Shown: positions 8,275-17,335 of the stretch, piece by piece
Position numbering within the stretch: position 1 is the first letter of the stretch
Layout: every line of letters starts with the position of its first letter
NCBI GenBank assembly: GCA_944380295.1
Contig: CALWHE010000013.1
Coordinates: forward strand, 1 to 50,406
Length of the DNA: 50,406 nucleotides
Source: an uncultured Christensenellaceae bacterium
Lineage (GTDB): Bacteria > Bacillota > Clostridia > Christensenellales > UBA3700
Reading direction: 5' to 3'
Program-made: the position numbers and the translations under genes
Notes under the pieces: model-generated
The model's input: only the letters and a program-made list of their open reading frames with translations
Told to the model about the DNA's origin: nothing
Database searches by the model: none

Positions 8275-8898
8275 ATGCGTAAGGGAAAATTCATCACCGT
8301 GGAAGGATGCGAGGGCGTGGGCAAATCCACGCAGATAGCCTTGCTCAAAGAGATGTTTGCCGGCAGCGGCGACGTGCTTTTTTTGCGCGAACCGGGCGGC
8401 ACCGCCATCTCCGAGCGCATCCGCTCGGTCATTTTGGACATACAAAACAAGGGCATGAGCGCCGTGTGTGAAGTGCTGCTATATTCGGCGGCGCGCGCAC
8501 AGCTGGTGGAAGAAGTGATAAAGCCCGCCCTGGCTGAGGGCAAAACGGTGTTTTGCGACCGGTTTACGGACTCCACTTTTGCCTATCAGGGCTGCGCGCG
8601 CGGTTTGGGCGCGGAGGCGGTGGAGCGCCTCAACGAGATAGCCTGCGCGGGACTGGAACCCGACCTGACCATCTTTTTCGATTTGGATCCGGTGGCGGCG
8701 TTTTTGCGCAAGGGCGGCGCGGACGGAGAAGACAGGCTGGAACAGGAGGGTATGGACTTCCATCGCCGCGTGTATGCCGGCTATAAGCTGGCGGCGGAAA
8801 GATATGCGCGGCGCATCGTCTGCGTGCCGGCGGGCGGAGATATCGCCGACGTGCACGAACGCGTGGTGAAAGCGCTAAAAGAGAGGGGCGTGATATGA
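8275..8898 (+). CDS. tmk: Thymidylate kinase
   Basis: Phosphorylates dTMP to dTDP for DNA synthesis. 207 residues. The P-loop reads EGCEGVGKSTQ near residue 9; DRFTDSTFAYQG near 93 is the nucleotide-binding DRF region. The lid region around 140-150 is short and glycine/acid-rich, ending DRLEQEG. It lacks a Shine-Dalgarno but has a promoter whose -10 ends 6 nt before ATG. It overlaps holB by 4 nt (ATGA), as in the conserved tmk-holB block. Confidence 0.95.
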   Translation: MRKGKFITVEGCEGVGKSTQIALLKEMFAGSGDVLFLREPGGTAISERIRSVILDIQNKGMSAVCEVLLYSAARAQLVEEVIKPALAEGKTVFCDRFTDSTFAYQGCARGLGAEAVERLNEIACAGLEPDLTIFFDLDPVAAFLRKGGADGEDRLEQEGMDFHRRVYAGYKLAAERYARRIVCVPAGGDIADVHERVVKALKERGVI

Positions 8899-9848
8899 CG
8901 GATCTGAAAAGACTTTTGGACGATTCGCGTCCCCTGGAACTGCTGCGCAGGGATAAAGAAGAAGGCGCGCTTTCGCACGCTTACGCGCTCTTCGGCGACG
9001 ATCCCGTCGCCATGGAATGGATCTTGCGCCGCATGGCGGAGATAATAGTGTGCAAAAAGGGCGGCTGCGGGGAATGTCCCGCCTGCCTCGCGCTGAACGG
9101 GGGCGTGCACCCGGACGTGCGTTTTTACGAGGGAGCGCTCACGGTCAAGGACGTGGAGGAGCTGATAGAAGACAGCGCCAAATTTTCCGTGGAGGGCGGT
9201 GTGAAGATATATGCGGTGTTTGCGCTGGACAAGACGGGCGCGCCCGCGCAGAACAAACTGCTCAAAACGGTGGAAGAACCGCCGGAAGGGGTGATCTTCC
9301 TCTTTGGCGTCACCAAGCCTTCCGCGGTGGCGGAAACTTTGAAGTCACGCTGCAAAAAGTTAAATTATAACGGCGTGGAGCAGGGCAGACTGCAAGAGGC
9401 GCTGAGGGCGGAATACGGCGACGGTCCGGCGGTGCGCAGCGCGGCGGCGTATGCGGGAGGCAGCATTTCCCGCGCCTTGGCGCTGGCGGCGGACGAGAGT
9501 TTTGCCGTGGAAGCGGACAACGTGGTCGCGCTTTTGGGGGCGATGAAAAAAAGTTCGGACGTGCCGGGCGAAACGGCGCGCGCGGCGCAGGATAAAGAGC
9601 ACGTCAAGCGCCGTCTGGACGTCATGGAGATAGTGCTCGATATGGTGGGAAAATACAAAAGAGGGCTGACAGACGGCGGAGGCGGCATTGCCGGCATAGC
9701 GGAAGATTTCAATTATGCCGCCCTGGCGGACGCGGAGTATTTGGTCAACGACTGCCGCAAACGCTTGGAGAGCAACTGCGCCCCGTCCGCGGTGTCGGAC
9801 ACCCTTTTATTCGGAATTTTGGAGGTCAAGTATAAATGTCGCCGATGA
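8895..9848 (+). CDS. holB: DNA polymerase III delta-prime subunit
   Basis: Clamp-loader subunit that helps place the beta clamp on DNA. 317 residues. An AAA+-like N-terminal domain without a working P-loop, as expected for delta-prime, carries a zinc-binding cluster with GCGECPACL near residue 58. NKLLKTVEEPP near 118 is the diagnostic clamp-loader stretch. The stop lies 10 nt inside ricT. Position between tmk and the PSP1-domain gene agrees with Bacillota gene order. Confidence 0.92.
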   Translation: MTDLKRLLDDSRPLELLRRDKEEGALSHAYALFGDDPVAMEWILRRMAEIIVCKKGGCGECPACLALNGGVHPDVRFYEGALTVKDVEELIEDSAKFSVEGGVKIYAVFALDKTGAPAQNKLLKTVEEPPEGVIFLFGVTKPSAVAETLKSRCKKLNYNGVEQGRLQEALRAEYGDGPAVRSAAAYAGGSISRALALAADESFAVEADNVVALLGAMKKSSDVPGETARAAQDKEHVKRRLDVMEIVLDMVGKYKRGLTDGGGGIAGIAEDFNYAALADAEYLVNDCRKRLESNCAPSAVSDTLLFGILEVKYKCRR

Positions 9849-10696
9849 TAGTGGGAGTAAGGTTCAAAAACAACGGCAAAACATATTATTTCGATCCGGG
9901 CACGCTCGTTTTGCATGTGGGCGACGGCGTGGTGGTGGAGACCGCGCGCGGACAGGAATACGGCACGGTGAGCATCGCCAACACGCAGGTGGAGGAAAAA
10001 GAGGTGTCCTCGCCGCTCAAACCGGTGGTGAGAAAAGCCACGCCGGAAGACGATCGCCGTGCCGCGGAAAACGAACAGCTGGGCAAAGAAGCGCTCAAAG
10101 TCACCGCGCAAAAGGTGGAAAAACACAAGCTGAGCATGAAGCTGGTGGGGGCGGAATACGCCTTTGACCGCAGCAAGGTCACCATCTTTTTCACCGCGGA
10201 CGGCAGGGTGGATTTCCGCGAGCTGGTCAGGGACATTGCCGGAGCGCTGCACACGCGCATAGAGCTGAGGCAGATCTACGAGCGCGACGACATACGTCTG
10301 CGCGGTTCGCTGGCGCCCTGCGGCATGCCGTGCTGCTGCATAACTTATCTGAACGAATACGAAAAAGTCACCGTGAAGATGGCAAAAAATCAAAATCTTT
10401 CGCTCAACCCTACCAAGGTGAGCGGCATGTGCGGCAAGCTGATGTGCTGTTTGCGCTATGAGAACGATTATTATGCCGAAACTTGCAAACTTATGCCAAA
10501 GATTGGCAGCCGTGTAAAAACCGCGGACGGAAGTGTTAAAGTGGAAGGCGTAGACCTGCTGAAACGGCAGATACGCGCCAGCTTGGAGAACAAAGACGGC
10601 GGCATAGAGATCAAGGTCTACAAGTTGGGCGAGTTCGAGCCTCTGCGCCGCGAGGAGAGCGCGGAGGAAAAAGACCCGCCCGAAGAAACGGAATAA
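9836..10696 (+). CDS. ricT: PSP1-domain protein RicT/YaaT
   Basis: RicT (YaaT) belongs to the RicA/F/T complex, which in Bacillus binds Fe-S clusters and promotes RNase Y-dependent mRNA maturation. 286 residues. The central PSP1 region (about 60-210) shows AYFDRSK-like and FTADGRVDFRELV stretches. Clustered cysteines appear near 161-166 (CGMPCC) and again near 196-204 (CGKLMCC), fitting cluster binding. The start ATG at 9836 follows GGAGG by 10 nt. The C-terminus is acidic and probably disordered. Confidence 0.9.
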   Translation: MSPMIVGVRFKNNGKTYYFDPGTLVLHVGDGVVVETARGQEYGTVSIANTQVEEKEVSSPLKPVVRKATPEDDRRAAENEQLGKEALKVTAQKVEKHKLSMKLVGAEYAFDRSKVTIFFTADGRVDFRELVRDIAGALHTRIELRQIYERDDIRLRGSLAPCGMPCCCITYLNEYEKVTVKMAKNQNLSLNPTKVSGMCGKLMCCLRYENDYYAETCKLMPKIGSRVKTADGSVKVEGVDLLKRQIRASLENKDGGIEIKVYKLGEFEPLRREESAEEKDPPEETE

Positions 10697-10735
10697 AAAG
10701 TAAGCGCGTTCTGCCCCCGCTTACGAGGAGGGCTT

Positions 10736-12904
10736 ATGAGCGCTGTCAGAAGATCGATATCCATTCTTGCCGCGTGCGCCTTGACGGTGTGCGCGGTTTT
10801 GCTGTGTCTGCCGCAAGCCGAGGCGGAAGAAGGGAATTATTACATATCGTCCGCGCAGGAGTGGAACGAGTATGCCGCGCGCATAGCGGCGGGCGAGAAC
10901 TTTTTCGGCAAAACGCTCTCTCTCACCCGTGACATAAGCGGACAGATAATGCCGCTCGGCGATAAAGAAACTCCGTTTTGCGGCACGCTGGACGGGGGCG
11001 GACACATAATTTACGCGGATATTACGGGCGGAGATCACACCGCGCCCGTGGGCTATCTTGCCGGCGGCGTAGTGCGCCGCCTGGGCGTGCAGGGCGATAT
11101 TCGCGGAGAGCAGGCGGTGGGCGGCGTGATAGGCTTCAATGACAGAGGCAGGGCGGAAGAGTGCTACCACGTCGGCTCCGTGACGGCGGACAATTATGCC
11201 GGCGGCGTGGTGGGGGAAAACAGGGGAGTGATACTCAACTGTTATCATCTAGGCGCGGTGCGCGCGCAGGGAGAAGGACGGTTCGCCGGCGGTATCTGCG
11301 CCACCAACGACTATGACGGCAGTGTGGAAAACTGTTATGCCGTTGCGGAAGTGGACTGCACGGGCAGAGGCGGCATAACGGGATACGCGGGGCGCGGCAG
11401 CGTGCTCGGCTGCGCGTATCACCGGGAAAAGTGCGACCGCGGTTATTCGCAGGCGGGCAACGCCGTGCTGGACATAGAGGCGCTCGACACGGGAGAGTTG
11501 ACAAGAAAAAAGCTCTCTTCCGCTTATTCCGTCTTTGAGGGCGGCGGCGCGAATTGGGGCGCCTACCCGCGACTTAACGCACTCATATCGCCAAAAAATG
11601 CTTATCTCGATTGGGACGACCATCTGATGACGCACGATCTTTTGGTGCTTGAAGACATGGGCGAGGTGAGCATACAGCCGCTCCTTTCCGCATTGCTTCC
11701 GCAGCCGGAAAAGGCGGGATATACCTTTGAAGGTTGGTTCACCGCACCCGAGGGCGGCAGCCTGGTGGAGCGCGCCGCCGCCGGCGCGGACATGCGCCTT
11801 TACGCGCGGCGGGAGCTGATAACTTACACGATAACCTTCGATCTGGGCGGGGGAACTTTCGCCGCGGACATCGCGCCCGCGCTCACTTACACGGTGCTGG
11901 ACGAGGTGACCCTGCCCGGCAAAGACGACGTGCTTTTGGACGGCATGACCTTGCAGGGCTGGGCGGATAAAGACGGCAACGTGTTGGACGTCATTCCCGT
12001 CGGCAGTGTGGGAGATATCACGCTCACGGCGCGTTACGCTCCCGCGTCCGCGGCGCTGCGCGAGGCGGCGGAGAAGTGGTTTTGGGTGATCCTTGACGGG
12101 GCGCTGGCGTTGGCGCTCTGCGCGGAAGCGCTGCTCTTGGCGCGTCTGGGCAAGAGCAGAAAAAAAGAGGCGGCATTTGCCTTTTTCCCCTTTTCTTCCG
12201 CAATGCTTTTTTATCCGGCGGGGCTTTATATCGCCTGCGCGGAACTGGCGGCGATGCTGATCTTGCCGCTCGTGACGCTGCGCGGAAAGAGGCGCGCTTT
12301 TTCCGAGGCGGCAGCGGCGGAAGAAGAGCGCGGACTGTGTTTGGAAGCGCCCTTTATCCCGCCCTTGCTCCCCGCGGGCGAGGCTTTGGCGGAGATAGAA
12401 GAGATAGACGCGCGCCTGCGCTGCCGCAATTCCTTCACCGCCCGGCTCGCCATGAGCGCGGAGAGGACAAAAGGGCATTACCGCGCCTTTAAGGAATACG
12501 CATTGTCTTATGAAAAGGTGCGCAGCCGCATAAGCTGGGCGGGCGAAAATTTTTATGCGGGGAAAAAGCCCCTGGCGCGCCTGAAAGTGGCGGGCAACAC
12601 CTTGAAGATATACTTTGCTTTGGAGCCGGAGGGGGTGGAAAAGCGCTTTTTCGCCAAGGATATGAGCGGAGTGAAACAGTATGCCTTAACGCCCGTGATG
12701 GTAAAAGTGCGTAGCGACAGGGCACTGAGGCGGGCGCAGCGGCTGTTTGACGCGGCGGCGGAGCGGCTGGCGCTCAGACGCGGCATTGCGGCGGACGCCG
12801 TTTTGGACAACGAAGAGCTTTTGAAGGGCGGCTTTGACAGGCGGGAGCTGATAGACAAGGGCTTTATCAAAAGCGACGTCATCTTCAAAGACAAGAGCGC
12901 CTGA
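10736..12904 (+). CDS. Membrane-anchored surface protein with GLUG and InlB-type repeats and a conserved C-terminal domain
   Basis: 722 residues. A signal peptide (about 1-27) precedes an ectodomain with GLUG-like repeats (about 100-240, recurring GGV(I/V)GxN and NCYxxGxV). Two InlB/Listeria-Bacteroides-type repeats follow (about 300-440, with GYTFEGWFTAPEGG and ITFDLGGGTF). Then come two or three membrane segments (about 445-520). A C-terminal domain (about 570-690) contains FKEYALSYEKVRSRISW, AGNTLKIYFALEPE and VRSDRALRRAQRL. I recognise that last module as a recurrent, uncharacterised domain of clostridial proteins. GAGGAGGGC precedes the ATG. Function is unknown; adhesion or sensing is plausible. 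Confidence 0.75.
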   Translation: MSAVRRSISILAACALTVCAVLLCLPQAEAEEGNYYISSAQEWNEYAARIAAGENFFGKTLSLTRDISGQIMPLGDKETPFCGTLDGGGHIIYADITGGDHTAPVGYLAGGVVRRLGVQGDIRGEQAVGGVIGFNDRGRAEECYHVGSVTADNYAGGVVGENRGVILNCYHLGAVRAQGEGRFAGGICATNDYDGSVENCYAVAEVDCTGRGGITGYAGRGSVLGCAYHREKCDRGYSQAGNAVLDIEALDTGELTRKKLSSAYSVFEGGGANWGAYPRLNALISPKNAYLDWDDHLMTHDLLVLEDMGEVSIQPLLSALLPQPEKAGYTFEGWFTAPEGGSLVERAAAGADMRLYARRELITYTITFDLGGGTFAADIAPALTYTVLDEVTLPGKDDVLLDGMTLQGWADKDGNVLDVIPVGSVGDITLTARYAPASAALREAAEKWFWVILDGALALALCAEALLLARLGKSRKKEAAFAFFPFSSAMLFYPAGLYIACAELAAMLILPLVTLRGKRRAFSEAAAAEEERGLCLEAPFIPPLLPAGEALAEIEEIDARLRCRNSFTARLAMSAERTKGHYRAFKEYALSYEKVRSRISWAGENFYAGKKPLARLKVAGNTLKIYFALEPEGVEKRFFAKDMSGVKQYALTPVMVKVRSDRALRRAQRLFDAAAERLALRRGIAADAVLDNEELLKGGFDRRELIDKGFIKSDVIFKDKSA

Positions 12905-12993
12905 CGCGATATGTATCCCCGAAAGTTTATCCGAACTTTGCGATCTGCTGCAAAAAAACCGCGCTTAACTTACGCCTTTTTTTGTCTGAAACA

Positions 12994-13022
12994 TTTACTT
13001 ATTCGCGCCGCCGTGTTATAAT
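12994..13022 (+). promoter_or_regulatory. Promoter of the ferredoxin gene
   Basis: -35 TTTACT (12994-12999), 17-nt spacer, perfect -10 TATAAT (13017-13022), about 45 nt before the start codon. Confidence 0.75.
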
Positions 13023-13067
13023 AATAAAAAATGACGGCGTAATGCCGAATATATGGAGGTTACGACA

Positions 13068-13241
13068 ATGGCTTTTGTGATAGATAAGGAAAAGTGCATC
13101 GGCTGCGGAGCATGCGCCGGCACCTGCCCCGTAGAGGCTATCAGCGCCGACGGCGATCAGTTTGCCATCGACCCGGAAAAGTGCTTATCCTGCGGCGCTT
13201 GCGCTTCCGGCTGCCCCGTTGAAGCTATCAGCGAGGAGTGA
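13068..13241 (+). CDS. 2[4Fe-4S] ferredoxin
   Basis: 57-residue low-potential electron carrier of the clostridial type. Two cluster motifs are complete: CIGCGACAGTCP near residue 10 and CLSCGACASGCP near 39, each Cx2Cx2Cx3CP. It would shuttle electrons between oxidoreductases such as pyruvate:ferredoxin oxidoreductase and hydrogenase, which are not in this window. The start at 13068 is preferred over an in-frame ATG at 13053 because GGAGG (13055-13059) lies 8 nt before it and would fall inside the longer form. It has its own promoter and terminator. Confidence 0.95.
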   Translation: MAFVIDKEKCIGCGACAGTCPVEAISADGDQFAIDPEKCLSCGACASGCPVEAISEE

Positions 13242-13246
13242 GTGAA

Positions 13247-13268
13247 AAGCGGCGGAAGCCGCTTTTTT
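13247..13268 (+). terminator. Ferredoxin terminator
   Basis: AAGCGGC, loop GGAA, GCCGCTT (13247-13264) followed by TTTT, beginning 6 nt after the stop codon. Confidence 0.85.
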
Positions 13269-13309
13269 CATATTCCGCGCGCAGCGTTTCTTTGCGCGGG
13301 ATATCTGCG

Positions 13310-13339
13310 GCGCCGCGGTTTTGCGGCGCTTTGTTTTTT
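13310..13339 (+). terminator. Terminator-like hairpin upstream of pyrB
   Basis: GCGCCGC (13310-13316), 6-nt loop, GCGGCGC (13323-13329), then TTTGTTTTTT. It could be a second ferredoxin terminator. It lies upstream of the putative pyrB promoter (13458-13486), so attenuation of pyrB by it would require an earlier promoter that I do not see. The rest of 13270-13511 shows no gene. Confidence 0.55.
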
Positions 13340-13457
13340 GCGGTTCGCGCACGGGCGGGGATATGTCTGTCCCGTTTGCGGAAAATGACAAAGGCGCGCC
13401 TGTTTTTGCCTCGCGGGGAAGAGCGGCGCCGCTTGTGAGGACATCTCTCGCTTTTAC

Positions 13458-13486
13458 TTGCCAACTTATGCGTGCGTGTGTTAATA
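13458..13486 (+). promoter_or_regulatory. Probable promoter of the pyr operon
   Basis: -35 TTGCCA (13458-13463), 17-nt spacer, -10 TTAATA (13481-13486; TATATA follows closely), 25 nt before the pyrB ATG. I found no PyrR-binding loop in the short leader. Confidence 0.55.
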
Positions 13487-13511
13487 TATAAAAAACGCAA
13501 GGAAAGCGGGC

Positions 13512-14423
13512 ATGAAAGATTTACTTCAAATCAGGGGACTTTGTCCCGAACAGATCAACGCCGTTTTAGACCGCGCGGACGAATATTTTTCCCTCGTCAC
13601 CGCCGGTAAAAAACCTTTTCCCAAGCTCAAAGACAGGTCGGTCATCACGCTGTTTTACGAAAATTCCACGCGCACTCGCACTTCGTTCGAATCCGCCGCC
13701 AAATATCTGGGCGCGGAAGTGGTGAACATCTCCGTGGGCGCGTCCAGCGTGCAAAAAGGGGAATCGCTCAAAGACACCGCGCTCACGCTCGACGCCATGT
13801 ATCCCGACGTGATAGTCATGCGCCACGCCCAGTCGGGCGCGCCTCACCGCCTGGCGGGCTGGGTGAGGGCGCACGTCATCAACGGCGGCGACGGGTTGCA
13901 CGCCCATCCCACGCAGGCGCTCTTGGACATGTTCACGGCGCGCCGGCATTTGGGCACGCTCGCCGGCAGAAGAGCGGCTATCGTGGGCGACATAAGGCAC
14001 AGCCGCGTGGCGCGCAGCAATATTTACGCCATGTCCCTTTTGGGCATGCAGGTCAGGCTGTTCGGACCCAAAACGCTGCTGCCCGAGGGTTTGGAGGCGA
14101 TGCCTTGCACGGTGTGTTCGAGCATGGAAGAAGCGCTGGAAGGCTGCGACGTGGTGATGGCGCTGCGCATACAGCTGGAACGCATGAAAGGCGGGCTGTT
14201 CCCTTCCGCGGGGGAATACAACAGATATTTCGGACTGAACAAAAAGGTGATGGAACTCGCCGCTCCCGGCGCAGTGATCATGCATCCCGGTCCGGTCAAC
14301 CGCGGCGTGGAACTCTCCCACGACGTGCTGGATACGGATATTTGCCTCAAAGACGAACAGGTCACGGGCGGATTGTGCGTGCGCATGGCGCTTTTGGATA
14401 TGCTGATAAACAAGGAGCTTTGA
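13512..14423 (+). CDS. pyrB: Aspartate carbamoyltransferase catalytic chain
   Basis: Condenses carbamoyl phosphate with aspartate, the committed step of pyrimidine synthesis. 303 residues. The carbamoyl-phosphate loop STRTRTSFE lies near residue 54, followed by the mobile SxxKGE-type loop (SVQKGES near 79). The aspartate-binding segment is MHPGPVNRG near 257. ATG at 13512 follows GGAAAG. No pyrI regulatory chain is adjacent, as is usual for Bacillota. First gene of the pyrBCFKDE operon; the pyrC start is 1 nt after its stop. Confidence 0.96.
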   Translation: MKDLLQIRGLCPEQINAVLDRADEYFSLVTAGKKPFPKLKDRSVITLFYENSTRTRTSFESAAKYLGAEVVNISVGASSVQKGESLKDTALTLDAMYPDVIVMRHAQSGAPHRLAGWVRAHVINGGDGLHAHPTQALLDMFTARRHLGTLAGRRAAIVGDIRHSRVARSNIYAMSLLGMQVRLFGPKTLLPEGLEAMPCTVCSSMEEALEGCDVVMALRIQLERMKGGLFPSAGEYNRYFGLNKKVMELAAPGAVIMHPGPVNRGVELSHDVLDTDICLKDEQVTGGLCVRMALLDMLINKEL

Positions 14424-14424
14424 T

Positions 14425-15696
14425 ATGGTCACCGCGATAAACAACGTAAGCGTAAAGGGCAAACAGGTAAACATCGTCATAGAAGACGGGCGCATCAGGA
14501 GCATCGGCAAGGCGACGCGCACGGGCAAGGGCGTCACCGTGATAGACGGCACGGGACTGACGGCGCTGCCCGGGTTCATAGACATGCACGTGCATCTGCG
14601 CGAGCCGGGCTTTGAGTATAAAGAGGACATAGAGAGCGGCTGCGCGGCGGCGGTGCGCGGCGGATTTACCGCCGTTGCCTGCATGCCCAACACCAAGCCG
14701 GTGACAGACAGCCCGTATCTGGTGAAATATATCCTCATGCGCGCCGCGCAGGCGGACAAATGCCGGGTATATCCCGTTGCCGCCATCACACAGGGCGAAA
14801 AAGGAGAGCAGCTTTCCGAAATGAAAAAGCTCAAAGACGCGGGCGCGGTGGCGTTCAGTGATGACGGCGTGCCCGTATCGGACAGCCGCATGATGAAAAA
14901 CGCGCTCTTATACGCCGCCACTTTCGGCTTGACGCTGATAGAGCATTGCGAGGATAAGTCTTTGGCGGAAGGAGGCGTGGTCAACGAAGGGGAAAACGCC
15001 AATCTTTTGGGGCTGCCGGGTATCTCCAACGCCGCGGAGGACGCGGAGATAGCGCGCAACATCGTGCTCTCCGAAGTTTATGACGCGCCTCTGCACTTGG
15101 CGCACGTGAGCACGCGCGGCGGCATGCAGCTGATACGCGAAGCCAAGGCAAGGGGCGTGAAGGTGACGTGCGAGACCTGCCCGCATTACATCGCGCTTAC
15201 AGACGCGGAGATAGCCGGGTATAACACCGCCGCCAAGGTGAATCCGCCCCTGCGCACGGAAAAAGACAGGCTGGCGGTGATAGCGGCGATAAAAGACGGC
15301 ACGGCGGACTGCATAGTCACCGACCACGCGCCGCACAGCAAAGAAGACAAAGACGGCGGCATGTATGACGCGCCCAACGGCATCAGCGGACTGGAAACGT
15401 CTTATGCCGTGTGTTACACCACGCTGGTGGAGAGCGGGACGATCACGCAGGAGAGGCTGAGCGAGCTGATGACGTATAACCCCGCCGCCATACTGGGCGT
15501 GGAATGCGGCAGACTGGAAAAGGGCGGACTGGCGGACATCACCCTGGTGGACAACGGGGCGGAATGGACGGTGGATCCGCAGAAATTCGCCAGCAAGGGC
15601 AAAAACACTCCCTTTGCCGGCAAGACCTATAAGGGCAGAGTGGAATATACTTTGGTGGGCGGAAAGGTGGTTTACGCCCGCAGGGAGGAGATATGA
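14425..15696 (+). CDS. pyrC: Dihydroorotase
   Basis: Cyclises carbamoyl aspartate to dihydroorotate. 423 residues, a class I dihydroorotase of the amidohydrolase fold. The metal motif DMHVHLREPG lies near residue 53. MPNTKPVTD near 91 is a substrate-binding stretch, HCEDKSL near 173 and HVSTRGG near 225 hold metal histidines, and TDHAPHSKEDK near 297 holds the catalytic aspartate. The stop overlaps the pyrF start (ATGA at 15693). Confidence 0.96.
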   Translation: MVTAINNVSVKGKQVNIVIEDGRIRSIGKATRTGKGVTVIDGTGLTALPGFIDMHVHLREPGFEYKEDIESGCAAAVRGGFTAVACMPNTKPVTDSPYLVKYILMRAAQADKCRVYPVAAITQGEKGEQLSEMKKLKDAGAVAFSDDGVPVSDSRMMKNALLYAATFGLTLIEHCEDKSLAEGGVVNEGENANLLGLPGISNAAEDAEIARNIVLSEVYDAPLHLAHVSTRGGMQLIREAKARGVKVTCETCPHYIALTDAEIAGYNTAAKVNPPLRTEKDRLAVIAAIKDGTADCIVTDHAPHSKEDKDGGMYDAPNGISGLETSYAVCYTTLVESGTITQERLSELMTYNPAAILGVECGRLEKGGLADITLVDNGAEWTVDPQKFASKGKNTPFAGKTYKGRVEYTLVGGKVVYARREEI

Positions 15697-16574
15697 TAAT
15701 AGACGAACTGATAAACGCCATTGCGGCAAAAGACGGCAATCCGTCCGTGATCGGACTGGACACCTGCGTGGACTATCTTCCCGAAGAAGAGCGGGCAAAG
15801 TGCACCTCTTTGGCAGAGAGCGCCAAGCGGATCTGCGACTTTAATTTTGCGCTGATAGACGCGCTTGCGCCCGTCATCCCGGCGGTCAAGGTGCAGGTGG
15901 CTTATTACGAGCAATACGGCGCCGAGGGCATGGCGGCTTTCCGCGACACGCTGGCTTACGCCAAGCAGAAGGGGATATACACGATCGCGGACGTCAAGCG
16001 CAACGATATCGGCTCCACCGCGGCGGCGTATGCGCGCGCATATTTGGAAAAGGGCGCGCCCTTTGAAGCGGATTTTGTCACAGTGAATGCTTATTTGGGC
16101 ACGGACGGCGTCAAACCGTTCGTAGAGCTGTGCGAGAAAAACGACAAAGGCATTTTCGTGCTGGTAAAAACTTCCAATCCCGCCTCCGGAGAGTTGCAGG
16201 ACAAAAAATACGAAAGCGGAAAAACGCTTTACGACAGCGTGGCGGATCTCACGGACGCCTGGGGTAAAGACCTCATCGGCACGCACGGTTATTCGAGCGT
16301 GGGAGCCGTTGTGGGCGCCACTCACCGCGAACAGGCGGAGGACGTGCGCGCCAAACACCCGCACCTGTTTTTCCTCATTCCCGGCTACGGCGCGCAGGGC
16401 GGAAAAGCGGAAGACCTTGCCGTGTGCTTCAAAAACGGCGTGGGCGGCATAGTCAATTCTTCGCGCGGCATATTGTGCGCATATCGCAAGGAAAAATATG
16501 CCGGCAAAAACTTTGCGCAGGCCGCGCTTGCCGCCGCGATAGATATGCGCGAGGACATCAAAAGGTGCTTATGA
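15693..16574 (+). CDS. pyrF: Orotidine 5'-phosphate decarboxylase (long form)
   Basis: Decarboxylates OMP to UMP, the last step of the pathway. 293 residues, so it belongs to the longer OMP decarboxylase group rather than the 230-240-residue form. The catalytic signature DVKRNDIGSTAAAYARAY lies near residue 96, and the phosphate-binding end includes IPGYGAQGG near 230. GGGAGGAG precedes the start. It overlaps pyrC upstream and pyrK downstream by 4 nt each, a sign of translational coupling. Confidence 0.95.
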   Translation: MIIDELINAIAAKDGNPSVIGLDTCVDYLPEEERAKCTSLAESAKRICDFNFALIDALAPVIPAVKVQVAYYEQYGAEGMAAFRDTLAYAKQKGIYTIADVKRNDIGSTAAAYARAYLEKGAPFEADFVTVNAYLGTDGVKPFVELCEKNDKGIFVLVKTSNPASGELQDKKYESGKTLYDSVADLTDAWGKDLIGTHGYSSVGAVVGATHREQAEDVRAKHPHLFFLIPGYGAQGGKAEDLAVCFKNGVGGIVNSSRGILCAYRKEKYAGKNFAQAALAAAIDMREDIKRCL

Positions 16575-17335
16575 ACGACTTTTTGCTCACCGTGCTGCGC
16601 AACGAGCGCGTTGCGGACGGCATATATGAAATGACTCTCTCCCGTCCCGAGGGCGTGCAGCCCAAAGGCGCGCAGTTTTTGCATATTGAGCTGAAAGACG
16701 GCGGACGCATATTGCGCCGCCCCTTTTGCGTGTGCGACTGCGAGGGAGAGGAGATAACGGTGTGTTACGCGCTTGTCGGCGCAGGCACAAGGGAGCTTGC
16801 CTCTTATAAACCGGGCGAAAAGCTGAAAGTTCTGCTGCCGCTGGGCAACGGCTGGGACGCGGACGCCTTTGAACGTCCCGTGCTCCTGGGCGGAGGCATG
16901 GGCAGCGCGGTGCTGCCGCTGGTGGCGCGCCTGGCAAAAAAGGCAAGACCCACGGCTTATCTGGGCTTTGCGGACAAGGGCAAAGCCGTGCTTACGGAAC
17001 GCATGAGCGCGCTCTGTCCCACCGTGGTGTGCACGGATAACGGCAGCCTGGGCAGGAAGGGCTATGTCACGGAGATACTGGCGCGGGACGTCAGGGAAGG
17101 CAAAGTCAGACCGGACGCGATCTTCTGCTGCGGTCCGGAGATAATCTATAAACTTTTGGCAAAGGAGCCGGCTTTTGCGGACATTCCCGTGTTCGTGTCT
17201 TTGGAAAAGCGCATGGGCTGCGGCGTGGGCGCCTGTTTGGTGTGCACCTGCGGCGTGCGGACAAAAGAGGGCGAAAAAAATCTGCGCGTGTGCGCGGACG
17301 GATCGGTATTCGATCTGAGGGAGGTGATATTGTGA
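16571..17335 (+). CDS. pyrK: Dihydroorotate dehydrogenase B electron-transfer subunit
   Basis: Iron-sulfur flavoprotein that passes electrons from PyrD to NAD+. 254 residues from ATG at 16571, which overlaps the pyrF stop; an in-frame start 147 nt earlier would lie inside pyrF and is rejected. A ferredoxin-reductase-like FAD domain (RRPFCVCD near 45 and LLPLGNGW near 90) precedes the NAD domain with LLGGGMG near 105. The C-terminal [2Fe-2S] motif has cysteines in GCGVGACLVCTC near 217 plus a last cysteine near 240. GTG of pyrD overlaps its stop. Confidence 0.94.
   Translation: MNDFLLTVLRNERVADGIYEMTLSRPEGVQPKGAQFLHIELKDGGRILRRPFCVCDCEGEEITVCYALVGAGTRELASYKPGEKLKVLLPLGNGWDADAFERPVLLGGGMGSAVLPLVARLAKKARPTAYLGFADKGKAVLTERMSALCPTVVCTDNGSLGRKGYVTEILARDVREGKVRPDAIFCCGPEIIYKLLAKEPAFADIPVFVSLEKRMGCGVGACLVCTCGVRTKEGEKNLRVCADGSVFDLREVIL

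Noticed and set aside
13053..13067. Upstream in-frame ATG for the ferredoxin
   Set aside because: The Shine-Dalgarno GGAGG lies inside that extension and fits the ATG at 13068.
13242..13511. PyrR-regulated attenuator before pyrB
   Set aside because: A terminator-like hairpin exists, but it is upstream of the likely promoter and no PyrR-binding loop was found.
13566..15062. 498-aa - strand frame over pyrB and pyrC
   Set aside because: Antisense shadow; both + genes have full catalytic motifs.
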